NCBI RefSeq assembly: GCF_030273445.1
Contig: NZ_CP120678.1
Span: 2,209,501-2,273,500, forward strand
Origin: Selenobaculum gibii
Lineage (GTDB): Bacteria; Bacillota; Negativicutes; ICN-92133
Reading direction: 5' to 3'
DNA: 64,000 nt
Made by a program: the position numbers and the translations under genes. The notes under the pieces are model-generated. The model had not been told where the DNA came from. It was given only the letters and a program-made list of their open reading frames with translations, and searched no databases. Below are positions 18,926 to 27,795 of this stretch, piece by piece. Position 1 is the stretch's first letter. The number at the start of each line of letters is the position of its first letter.

Positions 18926-19843
18926 TTATAATCCTTTTGCTGCTGCTACGATATCTTTTGCTGTTAAACCGTACTTTTCAAGCAATAATTTAGGACTGCC
19001 TGAAGCACCAAATTGATCTTTCACACCAATTCTCGCCATTTTTGTTGGACATTTTTCCGATAAAACTTCAGCAACTGCAGAACCTAATCCACCGATAATG
19101 CTGTGTTCTTCTGCTGTCACAACTTTACCAGTCGCTTTAGCAACTTTGATTACCAACTCTTCATCTAAAGGCTTAATTGTTCCGATATTAACGACTGTAG
19201 CTTCGATGCCTTCTTTTGCAAGTTCATCTGCTGCTTCTAAACATTTCGCTACCATAATACCAGTACCAATTAACGCTACATCTTTACCTTCACGTAAAAT
19301 TTCGCCTTTACCAATTTCAAATTTATACCCTTCGCCATGTACATCAGGTGTTGCTGCTCTACCCAAACGAATGTATACAGGACCATAATACTCTGCCGCT
19401 GCTTTTACTGCTTGTTTAGCTTCTGCATCATCGGCTGGATTTAATACAACCATATTAGGGATGCTTCTCATTAAAGAAATATCTTCAATCGCTTGATGGC
19501 TACCACCATCTTCCCCTACAGTAATCCCCGCATGAGTAACAGCAATTTTCACATTTAATTTAGGATACGCTACAGAATTGCGAATTTGCTCAAACGCACG
19601 ACCTGCCGCAAACATTGCAAATGTACTTGCAAATGGAATTTTCCCACAAGTTGCAAGACCAGCTGCTGTACAAATCATATCTTGTTCAGCAATTCCCATA
19701 TCAAAAAATCTTTCCGGACAAGCTTTTTTAAAAGCACCGGATTTTGTTGCTGCCGCTAAATCAGCATCTAATACTACAATACTAGGATTATTAGAAAGCT
19801 CAACAATAGCTTCACTATAAGATTGTCTAGTTGCTACACTCAT
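18926..19843 (-). CDS. tktC: Transketolase, C-terminal subunit
   Basis: Pyrimidine-binding and C-terminal domains of a split transketolase, 305 aa. Recognisable motifs are FDMGIAEQDMICTAAGLA with the catalytic Glu, and THAGITVGEDGGSHQAIEDI. Together with the N-terminal subunit, whose stop overlaps its start by 4 nt, it forms the thiamine-diphosphate enzyme that transfers two-carbon ketol units. It may be a second, substrate-specific transketolase connected to the neighbouring sugar operon (inference from location). Confidence 0.92.
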   Translation of the reverse strand: MSVATRQSYSEAIVELSNNPSIVVLDADLAAATKSGAFKKACPERFFDMGIAEQDMICTAAGLATCGKIPFASTFAMFAAGRAFEQIRNSVAYPKLNVKIAVTHAGITVGEDGGSHQAIEDISLMRSIPNMVVLNPADDAEAKQAVKAAAEYYGPVYIRLGRAATPDVHGEGYKFEIGKGEILREGKDVALIGTGIMVAKCLEAADELAKEGIEATVVNIGTIKPLDEELVIKVAKATGKVVTAEEHSIIGGLGSAVAEVLSEKCPTKMARIGVKDQFGASGSPKLLLEKYGLTAKDIVAAAKGL

Positions 19844-20664
19844 GCTTGAACACCTCTTTTTAACTCAGCGATTGCTTGTTCTTTTTGTTCTTGATTCGGC
19901 GCAGAACCATGCCAGCTCACTTGGTTTTCCATGAAAGATACGCCTTTACCTTTTACCGTTTTTGCAACGATTGCAGTTGGTTTATCTTTCAGCGTTTTTG
20001 CCATATCAACAGCTGCACTAATCTGTTTTAAATCATGTCCATCAATTTCAATTACATGCCAACCGAACGCTTTAAACTTATCTCCAATTGGATCTACACC
20101 CATAACTTCACTATTTGAACCATCAATTTGCAAACCGTTATTATCAATAAATACAGTTAAATTATCTAATTTATAATGCGAAGCACTCATTGCCGCTTCC
20201 CAAATTTGGCCTTCTTGAATTTCACCATCACCACAGATTGCATAAACACGATAATCTTTTTTGTCTAATTTTCCTGCAATTGCCATACCATTTGCTACGG
20301 ATAAGCCTTGCCCAAGGGATCCTGTTGACATGTCAATCCCTGGAGTACCTTTCATATCTGGATGACCTTGTAACATTTCACCACATTTACGGAGTTTCAT
20401 CAACTCTTCCTTAGGGAAAAAGCCTTTTTCCGCCAATGTACCATATAAACCAGGCGCACCATGACCTTTAGATAAAACTAAACGGTCACGATCTTCCCAT
20501 TTTGGCTCAGATGGACGAACATTCATTTTATCAAAATATAATACTGTTAAAATATCAGTCATGGATAAAGAACCACCTGGATGTCCGGAACCTGCTTCCG
20601 CTAACATTTCAATAATATTAATTCTAATCTGCTTAGCCTTCTTTTCTAATTCAAGAAAATCCAT
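19840..20664 (-). CDS. tktN: Transketolase, N-terminal subunit
   Basis: Pyrophosphate-binding domain of a split transketolase, 274 aa. The thiamine-diphosphate motif runs from ICGDGEIQEGQIWEAAM to FIDNNGLQ, and GSGHPGGSLS lies near residue 27. It ends in ATGA overlap with tktC, implying coupled translation and equal amounts of the two subunits. Confidence 0.92.
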   Translation of the reverse strand: MDFLELEKKAKQIRINIIEMLAEAGSGHPGGSLSMTDILTVLYFDKMNVRPSEPKWEDRDRLVLSKGHGAPGLYGTLAEKGFFPKEELMKLRKCGEMLQGHPDMKGTPGIDMSTGSLGQGLSVANGMAIAGKLDKKDYRVYAICGDGEIQEGQIWEAAMSASHYKLDNLTVFIDNNGLQIDGSNSEVMGVDPIGDKFKAFGWHVIEIDGHDLKQISAAVDMAKTLKDKPTAIVAKTVKGKGVSFMENQVSWHGSAPNQEQKEQAIAELKRGVQA

Positions 20665-20793
20665 ATAATCACCTCATCATTATGCTATACACATATTTTA
20701 CCGTTCTACCCGTCATTTCGCTTGACTCGCTTCAAAACAGTCTGTTTTTATTATACTCTTATCAGCTAAAAATTATCAAGTCAAATCAAGACA

Positions 20794-20836
20794 AATCTCC
20801 TATTATTTCAACAAAATCAAACAATAATAGGAGATT
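20794..20836. terminator. 14-bp perfect hairpin downstream of the rpiR-type gene
   Basis: AATCTCCTATTATT (20794-20807) and AATAATAGGAGATT (20823-20836) are exact reverse complements. The following minus-strand sequence is only moderately T-rich, so termination is plausible but not certain. Confidence 0.5.
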
Positions 20837-20854
20837 CATTATATTCTCAAATCA

Positions 20855-20968
20855 TTTGTCTGCTGACGAATCTAATCAGCTAACAAAGCAAGCAGATTCA
20901 CCAGCAGATAAGAGCGACTAGGATTCAGCTAGAGCAGAAACTCCATCTGAATCCTAGTCTGCTATAAT
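20855..20968. repeat. Dispersed two-hairpin repeat, copy B
   Basis: Hairpin 1 pairs TCTGCTG..GAATCT with AGATTC..CAGCAGA. Hairpin 2 has a long stem built on GACTAGGATTCAG and CTGAATCCTAGTC. Stem sequences differ from copy A but complementarity is kept. It lies between the rpiR-type gene and tktN. Confidence 0.75.
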
Positions 20969-21013
20969 ATATTTATTTTAAATAACCACATTAATACTTT
21001 TAAACATACGCTC

Positions 21014-21862
21014 TTAATATTGACCAGTCTTATTTAAGTATTTTTCGATGCGCTTTAAGCGTTGGCTACTTTGCTTTTCATTTTGCTTCGCCACAAGGCT
21101 TACTACCACTTCAATAGATAATATTAAATTGATAAAAGAATTCGTAAAAGTAAGTGAATCAATGTTATTTGCAATTACCTTTGTTGCGCCATTTGTAATC
21201 GGCGAAGTTAACTTATCAGTAAAGACAACAATTCTTGCTCCTGCTTCTTTTGCCATTTCCAGTGCATAATATGCCCCTTTACTATACCTTGGATAACTAA
21301 TGAGAATCATCACATCGCTTTCATCTATATCCATGAGTTCATCGACCATGCTACTCACACTCGTTACATGATTCACGAAAGGAAAAACAAAAGATAACAT
21401 ATTTGCAAAATATTCCGCCATTCCCGAACATGTGCGAAATCCAACTACATAAATTTTTTTCGCTTTTTTTAGCAGATTTGCAACTTCAATATATTTTTCT
21501 GACTGATTTGTCGTCAAGTCCTGCATGATTTTTACTTTTGCACTCTCATGAATGGCTTCAATTAATTCGAATTCTGACAACTTATCTACTTGCTTTAATT
21601 TTTTATAGGGAACATTCGTTTTCTGTAAAGTAAACGATTTTTGAGAAACTTCATTTTGCAAATCTTTTTTTAGTTCAGCAAAACTACCATACCCTAGCTT
21701 TCTCGACAAGCGAATCACTGATGAATCGCTCACATTAAGCTCCGTTGCAATATCTGTAGAAGTCAAAAAACAAGCCCGTTCTTTTTCTTTCATAATGAAT
21801 TCGAAAACAAGACTTTCATTTTTCGAAAGTTTCGCTTCATAACCGCGCTCTTCTATCGTCAT
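21014..21862 (-). CDS. RpiR/MurR-family transcriptional regulator
   Basis: Regulator of 282 aa with an N-terminal HTH_6 domain (TSTDIATELNVSDSSVIRLSRKLGYGSFAELKKDL near residues 38-70) and a C-terminal SIS sugar-phosphate-binding domain (YVVGFRTCSGMAEYFANML, and later ILISYPRYSKG). Such proteins sense phosphosugars. It lies downstream of the racemase gene and upstream of the transketolase pair, so control of tktNC or of the sugar operon is plausible but unproven. Confidence 0.88.
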   Translation of the reverse strand: MTIEERGYEAKLSKNESLVFEFIMKEKERACFLTSTDIATELNVSDSSVIRLSRKLGYGSFAELKKDLQNEVSQKSFTLQKTNVPYKKLKQVDKLSEFELIEAIHESAKVKIMQDLTTNQSEKYIEVANLLKKAKKIYVVGFRTCSGMAEYFANMLSFVFPFVNHVTSVSSMVDELMDIDESDVMILISYPRYSKGAYYALEMAKEAGARIVVFTDKLTSPITNGATKVIANNIDSLTFTNSFINLILSIEVVVSLVAKQNEKQSSQRLKRIEKYLNKTGQY

Positions 21863-21926
21863 TTTTACACCCGTTTCTCATTTTTCTTAATTATATAAAG
21901 AAATCTTTACCTACGTCAATAATCTG

Positions 21927-22622
21927 CTAGCTTACAATCATCTTCCCAGCTGCTCTGATAGCACTACGCGCCAAAACTTCCGTCGGGTCAATCACATTTG
22001 CTTTTATTTGATACATTTGAAAGGCTACTGGTAATTCCGTACATCCTAAAATAAAGGTATCTACACCTTGCATTCTCATTGCAGATAACACTGCTTGAAT
22101 TCCATCTAACGGATAATCTTTTCTTCCGGCTTTAACCCCATGGTAAATCAAGTCCATAATATTTTTTTCCATGTCTGTTGGTGCGTTCACAATTTCGATG
22201 TCATATTGATAAAAAAACTTTTCATATAACCCCGTTCGGTATGTGCCGCTTGTTGCAAGCAATCCAACTTTAGATAGCTTTCTGCGCTTTGCTTCTAATG
22301 CAGTTTCTTCAATCATATTAATCATATCTGCTTGAACAGCCTGCTTGATTTCATCAAAAAAATAATGTGCTGTATTACATGCCATAATAATAATATCGGC
22401 ATCCAAAGATTCGAGATTATGCGCTGAACGAACCAAGGCAGGCACTGGATTTGTCCCACCTTCTAATATTGCCTTCGTTCGATCAGGAATCTCCGGATTA
22501 CTGTCGACAAAAACATGAATATGTTCCTGATCAGAGCTTGCCATTGTAAGAGCTGTAATTTTTGCAAATAAATCTACTGAAGCCATTGGCCCCATTCCGC
22601 CAATAATTCCTATATTTCTCAT
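21927..22622 (-). CDS. Aspartate/glutamate racemase family protein
   Basis: Cofactor-independent racemase fold, 231 aa. It starts with GIIGGMGPMASVDLF, the signature of the aspartate racemase branch. Both catalytic cysteines are present, in IIMACNTAHYFF and FILGCTELPVAF. The probable reaction is L-Asp/D-Asp (or L-Glu/D-Glu) interconversion. It is transcribed ahead of the rpiR-type regulator with a ~65-nt gap. Confidence 0.85.
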   Translation of the reverse strand: MRNIGIIGGMGPMASVDLFAKITALTMASSDQEHIHVFVDSNPEIPDRTKAILEGGTNPVPALVRSAHNLESLDADIIIMACNTAHYFFDEIKQAVQADMINMIEETALEAKRRKLSKVGLLATSGTYRTGLYEKFFYQYDIEIVNAPTDMEKNIMDLIYHGVKAGRKDYPLDGIQAVLSAMRMQGVDTFILGCTELPVAFQMYQIKANVIDPTEVLARSAIRAAGKMIVS

Positions 22623-22721
22623 CTCATCGCGCCCCTAAAATGAATATTATTATTTATATTATTAAAAAAGAAGAATATTATTATTCAAGTAAATAGTAGC
22701 ATACTTTTAAGTATTTGTATA

Positions 22722-22757
22722 TAAAAAATGACCATCTAAAATAGATGGTCATTTTTC
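22722..22757. terminator. Terminator downstream of uvrC
   Basis: AAAATGACCATCTA and TAGATGGTCATTTT form a perfect inverted repeat flanked by A and T runs, upstream of the racemase gene. Confidence 0.8.
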
Positions 22758-22759
22758 AA

Positions 22760-22955
22760 TTTATCCGATGACTAATCTTCTAATCTAACGAAATAAGCGC
22801 TTCACACAAAATCAGAGATTTTTGTCCTCTGCTTATAAGACAGTTCTATAAATGAGAGTTATACCCACAAGGACATACAAACAGATTAGCTCTTGGATAA
22901 GGGCGGCTAAGATTTAGCTGGAGTAAAAATTCCGGCTAAATCAAGTCTACTTTAT
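22760..22955. repeat. Dispersed two-hairpin repeat, copy C (expanded loop)
   Basis: It opens with TTTATCCGATGACTAATCT, which pairs with AGATTAGCTCTTGGATAA about 110 nt later, so the loop of hairpin 1 is longer than in copy A. After GGGCGGCTAA, hairpin 2 pairs GATTTAGCTGGAG with ..CCGGCTAAATC and ends in TCTACTTTA. Confidence 0.75.
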
Positions 22956-22966
22956 TTATTTTACAT

Positions 22967-24778
22967 TTATTCAAAATTCACACGACTAGCAAAGAAATTA
23001 TATACAGCTTGTGCCGAGGTAAAATTCATGCCATCAAGCGATGCCATCTCCTCTACCGTTGCCGCTTTTATTTTTTCAATTGAACCAAAATGTGTCCATA
23101 AAACTTGTCGCCGCTTTGGGCCAATCCCAACGATATGGTCAAGAACAGATACCATATTGCGCTTACTGCGCAGCTTGCGATGATACGTAATTGCAAAACG
23201 ATGTGCTTCATCACGAATTCGTTCAATTAAGTAAAGCGCTTGCGAATTTCGCGGTAAAATTACAGGCTCACTCTCCCCCTCTGTAAAAATATATTCAAAT
23301 TGTTTAGCAAGTCCAACTACAGGAACTTTTGTATGACCTGCCCCGCGAATAATTTCAAGTGCGGAACTCAGTTGTCCTTTACCACCATCAATGATAATTA
23401 AATCTGGTAGCTCCTCTGGCGAAGCTTCTCCATACCGCCTACCGACAACTTCGCGCATAGATTTGAAATCATCTGGCTTTCCTTCTGCCGTCTTAATTTT
23501 ATAGCGCCTGTAATCGCTTTTCTTTGGGATTCCCCCTTCAAAAACTACCATCGAAGCAACAGTTTCCGCCCCTTGAATATGAGAAATATCAAAACACTCC
23601 ATACGATTTGGCGGTTTAGGTAAATACAGATATTTTCCCAACTCTTCTACTGCTCCTAATGTTTTCGCATGCTCTACCGATAATTTCATTTGCTGCTCTT
23701 TTAACACAAGTGCCGCATTGTTATTTGCCATTTGCACAACATCTTTTTTCGTGCCTCGTTTTGGTGTATCTACGGCAACCTTTGCTTGTTTGACTCCGCT
23801 GAGCCAATCTGCGACCAGCTCTTGCTCTTCGATTTCCATTGGTAATAATATTTCACGTGGAATAAACGTCACTTGATTATAATATTGTTTCAAAAATGCA
23901 GTTAGTGCAGCTTCGTCACTTTCTTCTTCTGTCCCTTTTAATAAGAAGTGATCTCTCCCTACCATCTTCCCACTGCGAATAAAAAATACCTGCATGCAAA
24001 TACCGAGATCCGAACGCGCCATCCCAAGGGCATCTTGATCGCCTGAACCTGTAATTATATTTTGTTTTTCCGTAATCTTTGCAACTGATGTTAACTGATC
24101 TCTTAGTTTTGCAGCCAATTCAAATTCAAAATTTTCTGCTGCCTCTTCCATTTGTTCTTTTATGTGATCTTCCACTGCTTCGCTACGCCCCTCTAAAAAC
24201 AGGCACACACTTTTTATCATCGCTTGATACTCTTCAGGACTTATTTTCCCCGCACATGGTGCTAAACAACGTTTAATATGATATTCCAAACAGGGACGAA
24301 CAGCATCTAATCGCTTACAACTTCTTAGCGGAAATAGTTTTTTTAACACTTTCAAACTATCGTGCACCGCTCCTACATTCGTATAAGGTCCAAAATAGCG
24401 AGCCCCGTCTTTTTGTACACGCCGCGTAATAAACACTCTAGGATAAATTTCATTTATGGTAACTTTGATGTATGGATATGTTTTATCATCTCGCAGACTG
24501 ATGTTATATTTCGGATGATGTTTCTTGATTAAGTTACATTCTAAAATCAAAGCTTCAATCTCTGAACCAGTAATAATATATTCAAAATCATCAATCTTAG
24601 CAACCATAGATTGTACTTTCGTAGAATGATTTCGACTACTCTGAAAGTACTGTCTGACACGATTTTTTAATATGACCGCTTTACCAACATAAATTATCTT
24701 AGAGTTTACATCTTTCATGAGATAGACCCCGGGTTTATCAGGTAATAATTGTAACTTTTCTTGCACCTTATTATTCAT
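22967..24778 (-). CDS. uvrC: Excinuclease ABC subunit C
   Basis: Incision nuclease of nucleotide excision repair, 603 aa. The GIY-YIG domain is at the N-terminus (GVYLMKDVNSKIIYVGKA). A UVR motif is near residue 205, the UvrC RNase H-like domain carries CFDISHIQG and IIDGGKGQL, and a helix-hairpin-helix at the C-terminus includes IVGIGPKRRQVL. Length is normal. The UvrBA genes are about 8 kb away, so the three subunits are not in one operon. Confidence 0.96.
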   Translation of the reverse strand: MNNKVQEKLQLLPDKPGVYLMKDVNSKIIYVGKAVILKNRVRQYFQSSRNHSTKVQSMVAKIDDFEYIITGSEIEALILECNLIKKHHPKYNISLRDDKTYPYIKVTINEIYPRVFITRRVQKDGARYFGPYTNVGAVHDSLKVLKKLFPLRSCKRLDAVRPCLEYHIKRCLAPCAGKISPEEYQAMIKSVCLFLEGRSEAVEDHIKEQMEEAAENFEFELAAKLRDQLTSVAKITEKQNIITGSGDQDALGMARSDLGICMQVFFIRSGKMVGRDHFLLKGTEEESDEAALTAFLKQYYNQVTFIPREILLPMEIEEQELVADWLSGVKQAKVAVDTPKRGTKKDVVQMANNNAALVLKEQQMKLSVEHAKTLGAVEELGKYLYLPKPPNRMECFDISHIQGAETVASMVVFEGGIPKKSDYRRYKIKTAEGKPDDFKSMREVVGRRYGEASPEELPDLIIIDGGKGQLSSALEIIRGAGHTKVPVVGLAKQFEYIFTEGESEPVILPRNSQALYLIERIRDEAHRFAITYHRKLRSKRNMVSVLDHIVGIGPKRRQVLWTHFGSIEKIKAATVEEMASLDGMNFTSAQAVYNFFASRVNFE

Positions 24779-25009
24779 TGCTTCTCACCTTTTTTTATCG
24801 AAAATACCTTTATTTTTTAATACAAAACGCATCAAAAATATAGATAATTAATATGCATTTTGTATTCAAATATTTACTGAATTTTCATTATAATTAATCT
24901 TTGTTAATCTTTTAAAATTAACAAAAATTACGCTTGACCATAGCTAAAATAAATGATTAAATAGATATTGCGTATTGAATAAGTTATTTAAATCACATAT
25001 TTATATTTC

Positions 25010-25137
25010 GTCCGTTAAGTGCCTATGCTAAGACTCTTCTCTTCTATAACCAGGAGTAAAGAATAGCTAAGTTTCTGGATAAATATAACCAGGATTCAGG
25101 AGGCTAAAATTCCTCTTAAATCAACTCTTGCTTTATT
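25010..25137. repeat. Dispersed two-hairpin repeat, copy D (degenerate)
   Basis: The right half matches copy A clearly: GCTAAGTTTCTGGATAA, then AGGATTCAGGAGG paired with CCTCTTAAATC, ending in CTTGCTTTATT. Hairpin 1 is mostly eroded. It sits in the 409-nt gap between the divergent uvrC and biotin carboxylase genes. The rest of that gap is AT-rich and I see nothing else definite in it. Confidence 0.6.
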
Positions 25138-25187
25138 CTACACGCGAAATGCAACAAAATTCAAGTGCAAATGGGAGGTATATTTAG

Positions 25188-26600
25188 ATGTTCAAACGAC
25201 TCCTTATCGCAAACAGAGGCGAAATTGCGGTCAGAATTATCCGTGCCTGTCAGGAGCTGGGGATTGAAACAGTTGCTGTCTATTCAGAAGCTGATAAAAA
25301 CGCTATGCATGTGCAGCTTGCCGATTTATCTTATTGTATTGGTCCAGCTGACGCAACGCAAAGCTATTTGAATATGGAAGCAATCCTTACAGCTGCTGCG
25401 GCAACAAAAGCCGAAGCAATCCATCCCGGGTATGGTTTTCTCTCTGAAAACGCTGACTTTGCTGAAAAAGTTACAGATTCAGGTTTAGTATGGGTAGGAC
25501 CTTTAGCGGAAACAATCCGTCAAGTTGGTGACAAAGACGTAGCAAGAGAAGCGATGCTTGCTGCTGGTCTTCCAATGACTAAAGGGAGCAAACCATTAAA
25601 AAATAATGAAGAAGCACCAATTCTTGCAGAAGAAGTTGGTTATCCTGTAATCATTAAACCGGTTTCTGGTGGCGGCGGAAAATCCATGTTCGTCATTAAC
25701 AACGAAAACGAATTACTTAATACATTACAAATTATCGACGTAACAAAAGTACCATTCTATTTTGAACATTATATTGCCCAATCTCGTCATATTGAAGTAC
25801 AAATTATGGCTGATAATTATGGCAATATCATTCATTTAGGGGAACGCGAATGTTCTGTACAACGCCGCAATCAAAAAATACTTGAAGAATCACCATCTAC
25901 AGCGCTTACAAAAGATATGCGTGAACGAATTGGCGCCTTAGCAATTAAAGCCGCAAAAAGCGTTCACTATACGAATGTAGGTACCGTAGAATTTTTAATG
26001 GATGTAAAAACCGGTGAGTTTTTCTTTATGGAAATTAATCCGCGCATTCAAGTTGAACACGCTATAACAGAAGCAGTCACTGGTGTAGACTTAGTTCGTC
26101 GCCAGATCAGAATTGCTGCTGGCGAACCGCTTAATAAAGATCAAAATGATATTAAAATTGTTGGTCATGCAATTGAATGTAGAATCAATGCCGAAGATCC
26201 TGATAATAACTTTATTCCATCTCCAGGCATGATTGATTTCTATCATGAGCCGGGGGGGCCACGCGTTCGCGTTGACAGTGGTGTATCTGCCGGTCTTGCC
26301 GTAGAACCTTATTATGATTCTTTAATTGCAAAAGTAGTCGTCCACGGTCGTACGCGTGGTGATGCAATAAAAATTATGCAACGTGCATTGAATGAGTTCC
26401 GTATCGATGGAGTAAAAACAACGACCGAACTTCATAAACGCATTCTTGCTGATACTTGTTTCTGCACTGGAAATATTGATACACAATTTATCAAAAAACG
26501 TCTTCCTGTGTACGAGCAAACTCCACCAAAGCCAAAACTTAAAGATACACAAAAAGAATTGGCAAATAATCTTCAAAAACTAGAACAATATTATATCTAG
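25188..26600 (+). CDS. Stand-alone biotin carboxylase (AccC-like), divergent
   Basis: ATP-grasp carboxylase of 470 aa that would carboxylate biotin on a carrier protein. N-terminal LIANRGEIAVRIIRAC, HPGYGFLSENADFA and the catalytic region EINPRIQVEHAITEAVTGVD are typical. Departures are a glycine-rich loop reading GGGGKSMF where AccC has GGGGRGM, a lid about six residues shorter, and a ~20-aa C-terminal tail. No biotin carrier or carboxyltransferase gene is adjacent. The start follows GGAGGT. It could be the ATP-grasp subunit of pyruvate, acetyl-CoA or another acyl-CoA carboxylase; I do not assign a symbol. Confidence 0.8.
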   Translation: MFKRLLIANRGEIAVRIIRACQELGIETVAVYSEADKNAMHVQLADLSYCIGPADATQSYLNMEAILTAAAATKAEAIHPGYGFLSENADFAEKVTDSGLVWVGPLAETIRQVGDKDVAREAMLAAGLPMTKGSKPLKNNEEAPILAEEVGYPVIIKPVSGGGGKSMFVINNENELLNTLQIIDVTKVPFYFEHYIAQSRHIEVQIMADNYGNIIHLGERECSVQRRNQKILEESPSTALTKDMRERIGALAIKAAKSVHYTNVGTVEFLMDVKTGEFFFMEINPRIQVEHAITEAVTGVDLVRRQIRIAAGEPLNKDQNDIKIVGHAIECRINAEDPDNNFIPSPGMIDFYHEPGGPRVRVDSGVSAGLAVEPYYDSLIAKVVVHGRTRGDAIKIMQRALNEFRIDGVKTTTELHKRILADTCFCTGNIDTQFIKKRLPVYEQTPPKPKLKDTQKELANNLQKLEQYYI

Positions 26601-26607
26601 TGCCATA

Positions 26608-26645
26608 GACAGAAAAATGGAACCCAAGGGGTTCCATTTTTTTGT
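26608..26645. terminator. Bidirectional terminator between biotin carboxylase gene and rbsB
   Basis: AAAAATGGAACCC and GGGTTCCATTTTT pair around a short loop, with A and T runs on either side, between two convergent genes. Confidence 0.85.
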
Positions 26646-27587
26646 CTATTTTTTTGTAATCAATTCTAATTTCACAGGAATAAATGTATCTACTTGTTCT
26701 TTTGCTAAGATTTTCTTTGCGATTTCAATACTGACTTTCCCCATTTCTTTTGGTTGCTGTGCTACAGTTGCAAGCATTGATCCCGCTTGAACTGCTTTTT
26801 GTGCGTCATCTGTCGCATCAAAGCCAACAATGATAATATCTTTACGATTTGCCGCTTGAATTGCTTCCATTGCACCTAACGCCATTTCATCATTTTGAGC
26901 AAAAACAGCTTGGATATCTGGAGTTGCTTGCAGGATATTTTCCATTACCTTCATCCCTTTAGCACGGTCAAAATCTGCTGGTTGTTTTGATACTAGGGTA
27001 ATTCCACTTACTGCTTTAATCGCATCATCGAAACCTTTCCCACGATCATTCGCTGCTGAAGTTCCTGGAATACCTTCAAGTTCCACAACATTGCCTTTAT
27101 TACCTAATTTTTCGGCAATTAATTCTGCTGCCATTTTACCACCGGCTATGTTATCAGAAGCAATATTTGTTACAACAACACCGCCGTCAGCACCACGGTC
27201 TACTGTAATGACAGGAATATTCGCCTTATTTGCAGCCTCAATCGCTGGAACAATTGCTTTGGAATCCACTGGGTTCACGATTAAGACACTGACTTTTTGT
27301 TGAATCATATTTTCAATGTTCGACATTTGTTTTGATGCATCATTTTGTGCATCCATAATCATCAATTTTGTACCATCTTTATCAGCCGCTTCTTTTGCCC
27401 CATCTCTAACATCAACAAAGAAAGGATTATTCAGCGTCGATACGGAAAAACCGATAGTTACTTCCCCCGACGCAGCCTCTTGTTTTTTCTCGCTCTGGCT
27501 GCCGCCACATCCTGCAAAAAGAATACTGCCTGCTAATAATGCACATGTAAAAACCGCATAACTTTTCTTTTTAAAGCTTGAAAACAT
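26646..27587 (-). CDS. rbsB: Ribose ABC transporter substrate-binding lipoprotein
   Basis: Exported sugar-binding lipoprotein of about 313 aa. The signal peptide ends at the lipobox ILFAGCGGS. The mature part is a periplasmic-binding-protein type 1 fold (GFSVSTLNNPFFVDVRDGA, VNPVDSKAIVPA, VFAQNDEMALGAMEA). The start is ATG 27587, preceded by GGAGGAAAG; the in-frame extension to 27689 is not supported. It is last in the rbs operon, about 200 nt after rbsC; that gap holds a copy of the dispersed repeat. Confidence 0.93.
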   Translation of the reverse strand: MFSSFKKKSYAVFTCALLAGSILFAGCGGSQSEKKQEAASGEVTIGFSVSTLNNPFFVDVRDGAKEAADKDGTKLMIMDAQNDASKQMSNIENMIQQKVSVLIVNPVDSKAIVPAIEAANKANIPVITVDRGADGGVVVTNIASDNIAGGKMAAELIAEKLGNKGNVVELEGIPGTSAANDRGKGFDDAIKAVSGITLVSKQPADFDRAKGMKVMENILQATPDIQAVFAQNDEMALGAMEAIQAANRKDIIIVGFDATDDAQKAVQAGSMLATVAQQPKEMGKVSIEIAKKILAKEQVDTFIPVKLELITKK

Positions 27588-27712
27588 AAATCTTTCCTCC
27601 TTAAATCTGTTTAAAGACTCCCCTGTAGAATTCCTCTGCCCTCCTCCATCTTTATTCTCATCCAAATCCTGATCCACTTTTAACCTCATATTTTATCAGT
27701 TTTTGAATAATA

Positions 27713-27795
27713 TCTTATCCTATGGCTAACCCGCTCTAGGGTCAGCTAGGATTCAGATGGAGTGAAAACTCCACCTAAATCAAATCTATTTTATT
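27713..27795. repeat. Dispersed two-hairpin repeat, copy E
   Basis: Hairpin 2 is nearly perfect: GATTCAGATGGAGT and ACTCCACCTAAATC around GAAA. Hairpin 1 is shortened to TTATCC..GGCTAA remnants. It lies between rbsC and rbsB, touching the rbsC stop codon, so it must be transcribed within the rbs operon. Confidence 0.7.

Noticed and set aside
27588-27689. N-terminal extension of RbsB
   Set aside because: It reads through the ribosome site of the ATG at 27587, which is followed directly by a signal peptide and lipobox.
10724-27795. Intergenic repeats as a CRISPR array
   Set aside because: Copies are scattered over 17 kb and are each self-complementary with variable sequence, with no regular spacers or cas genes.
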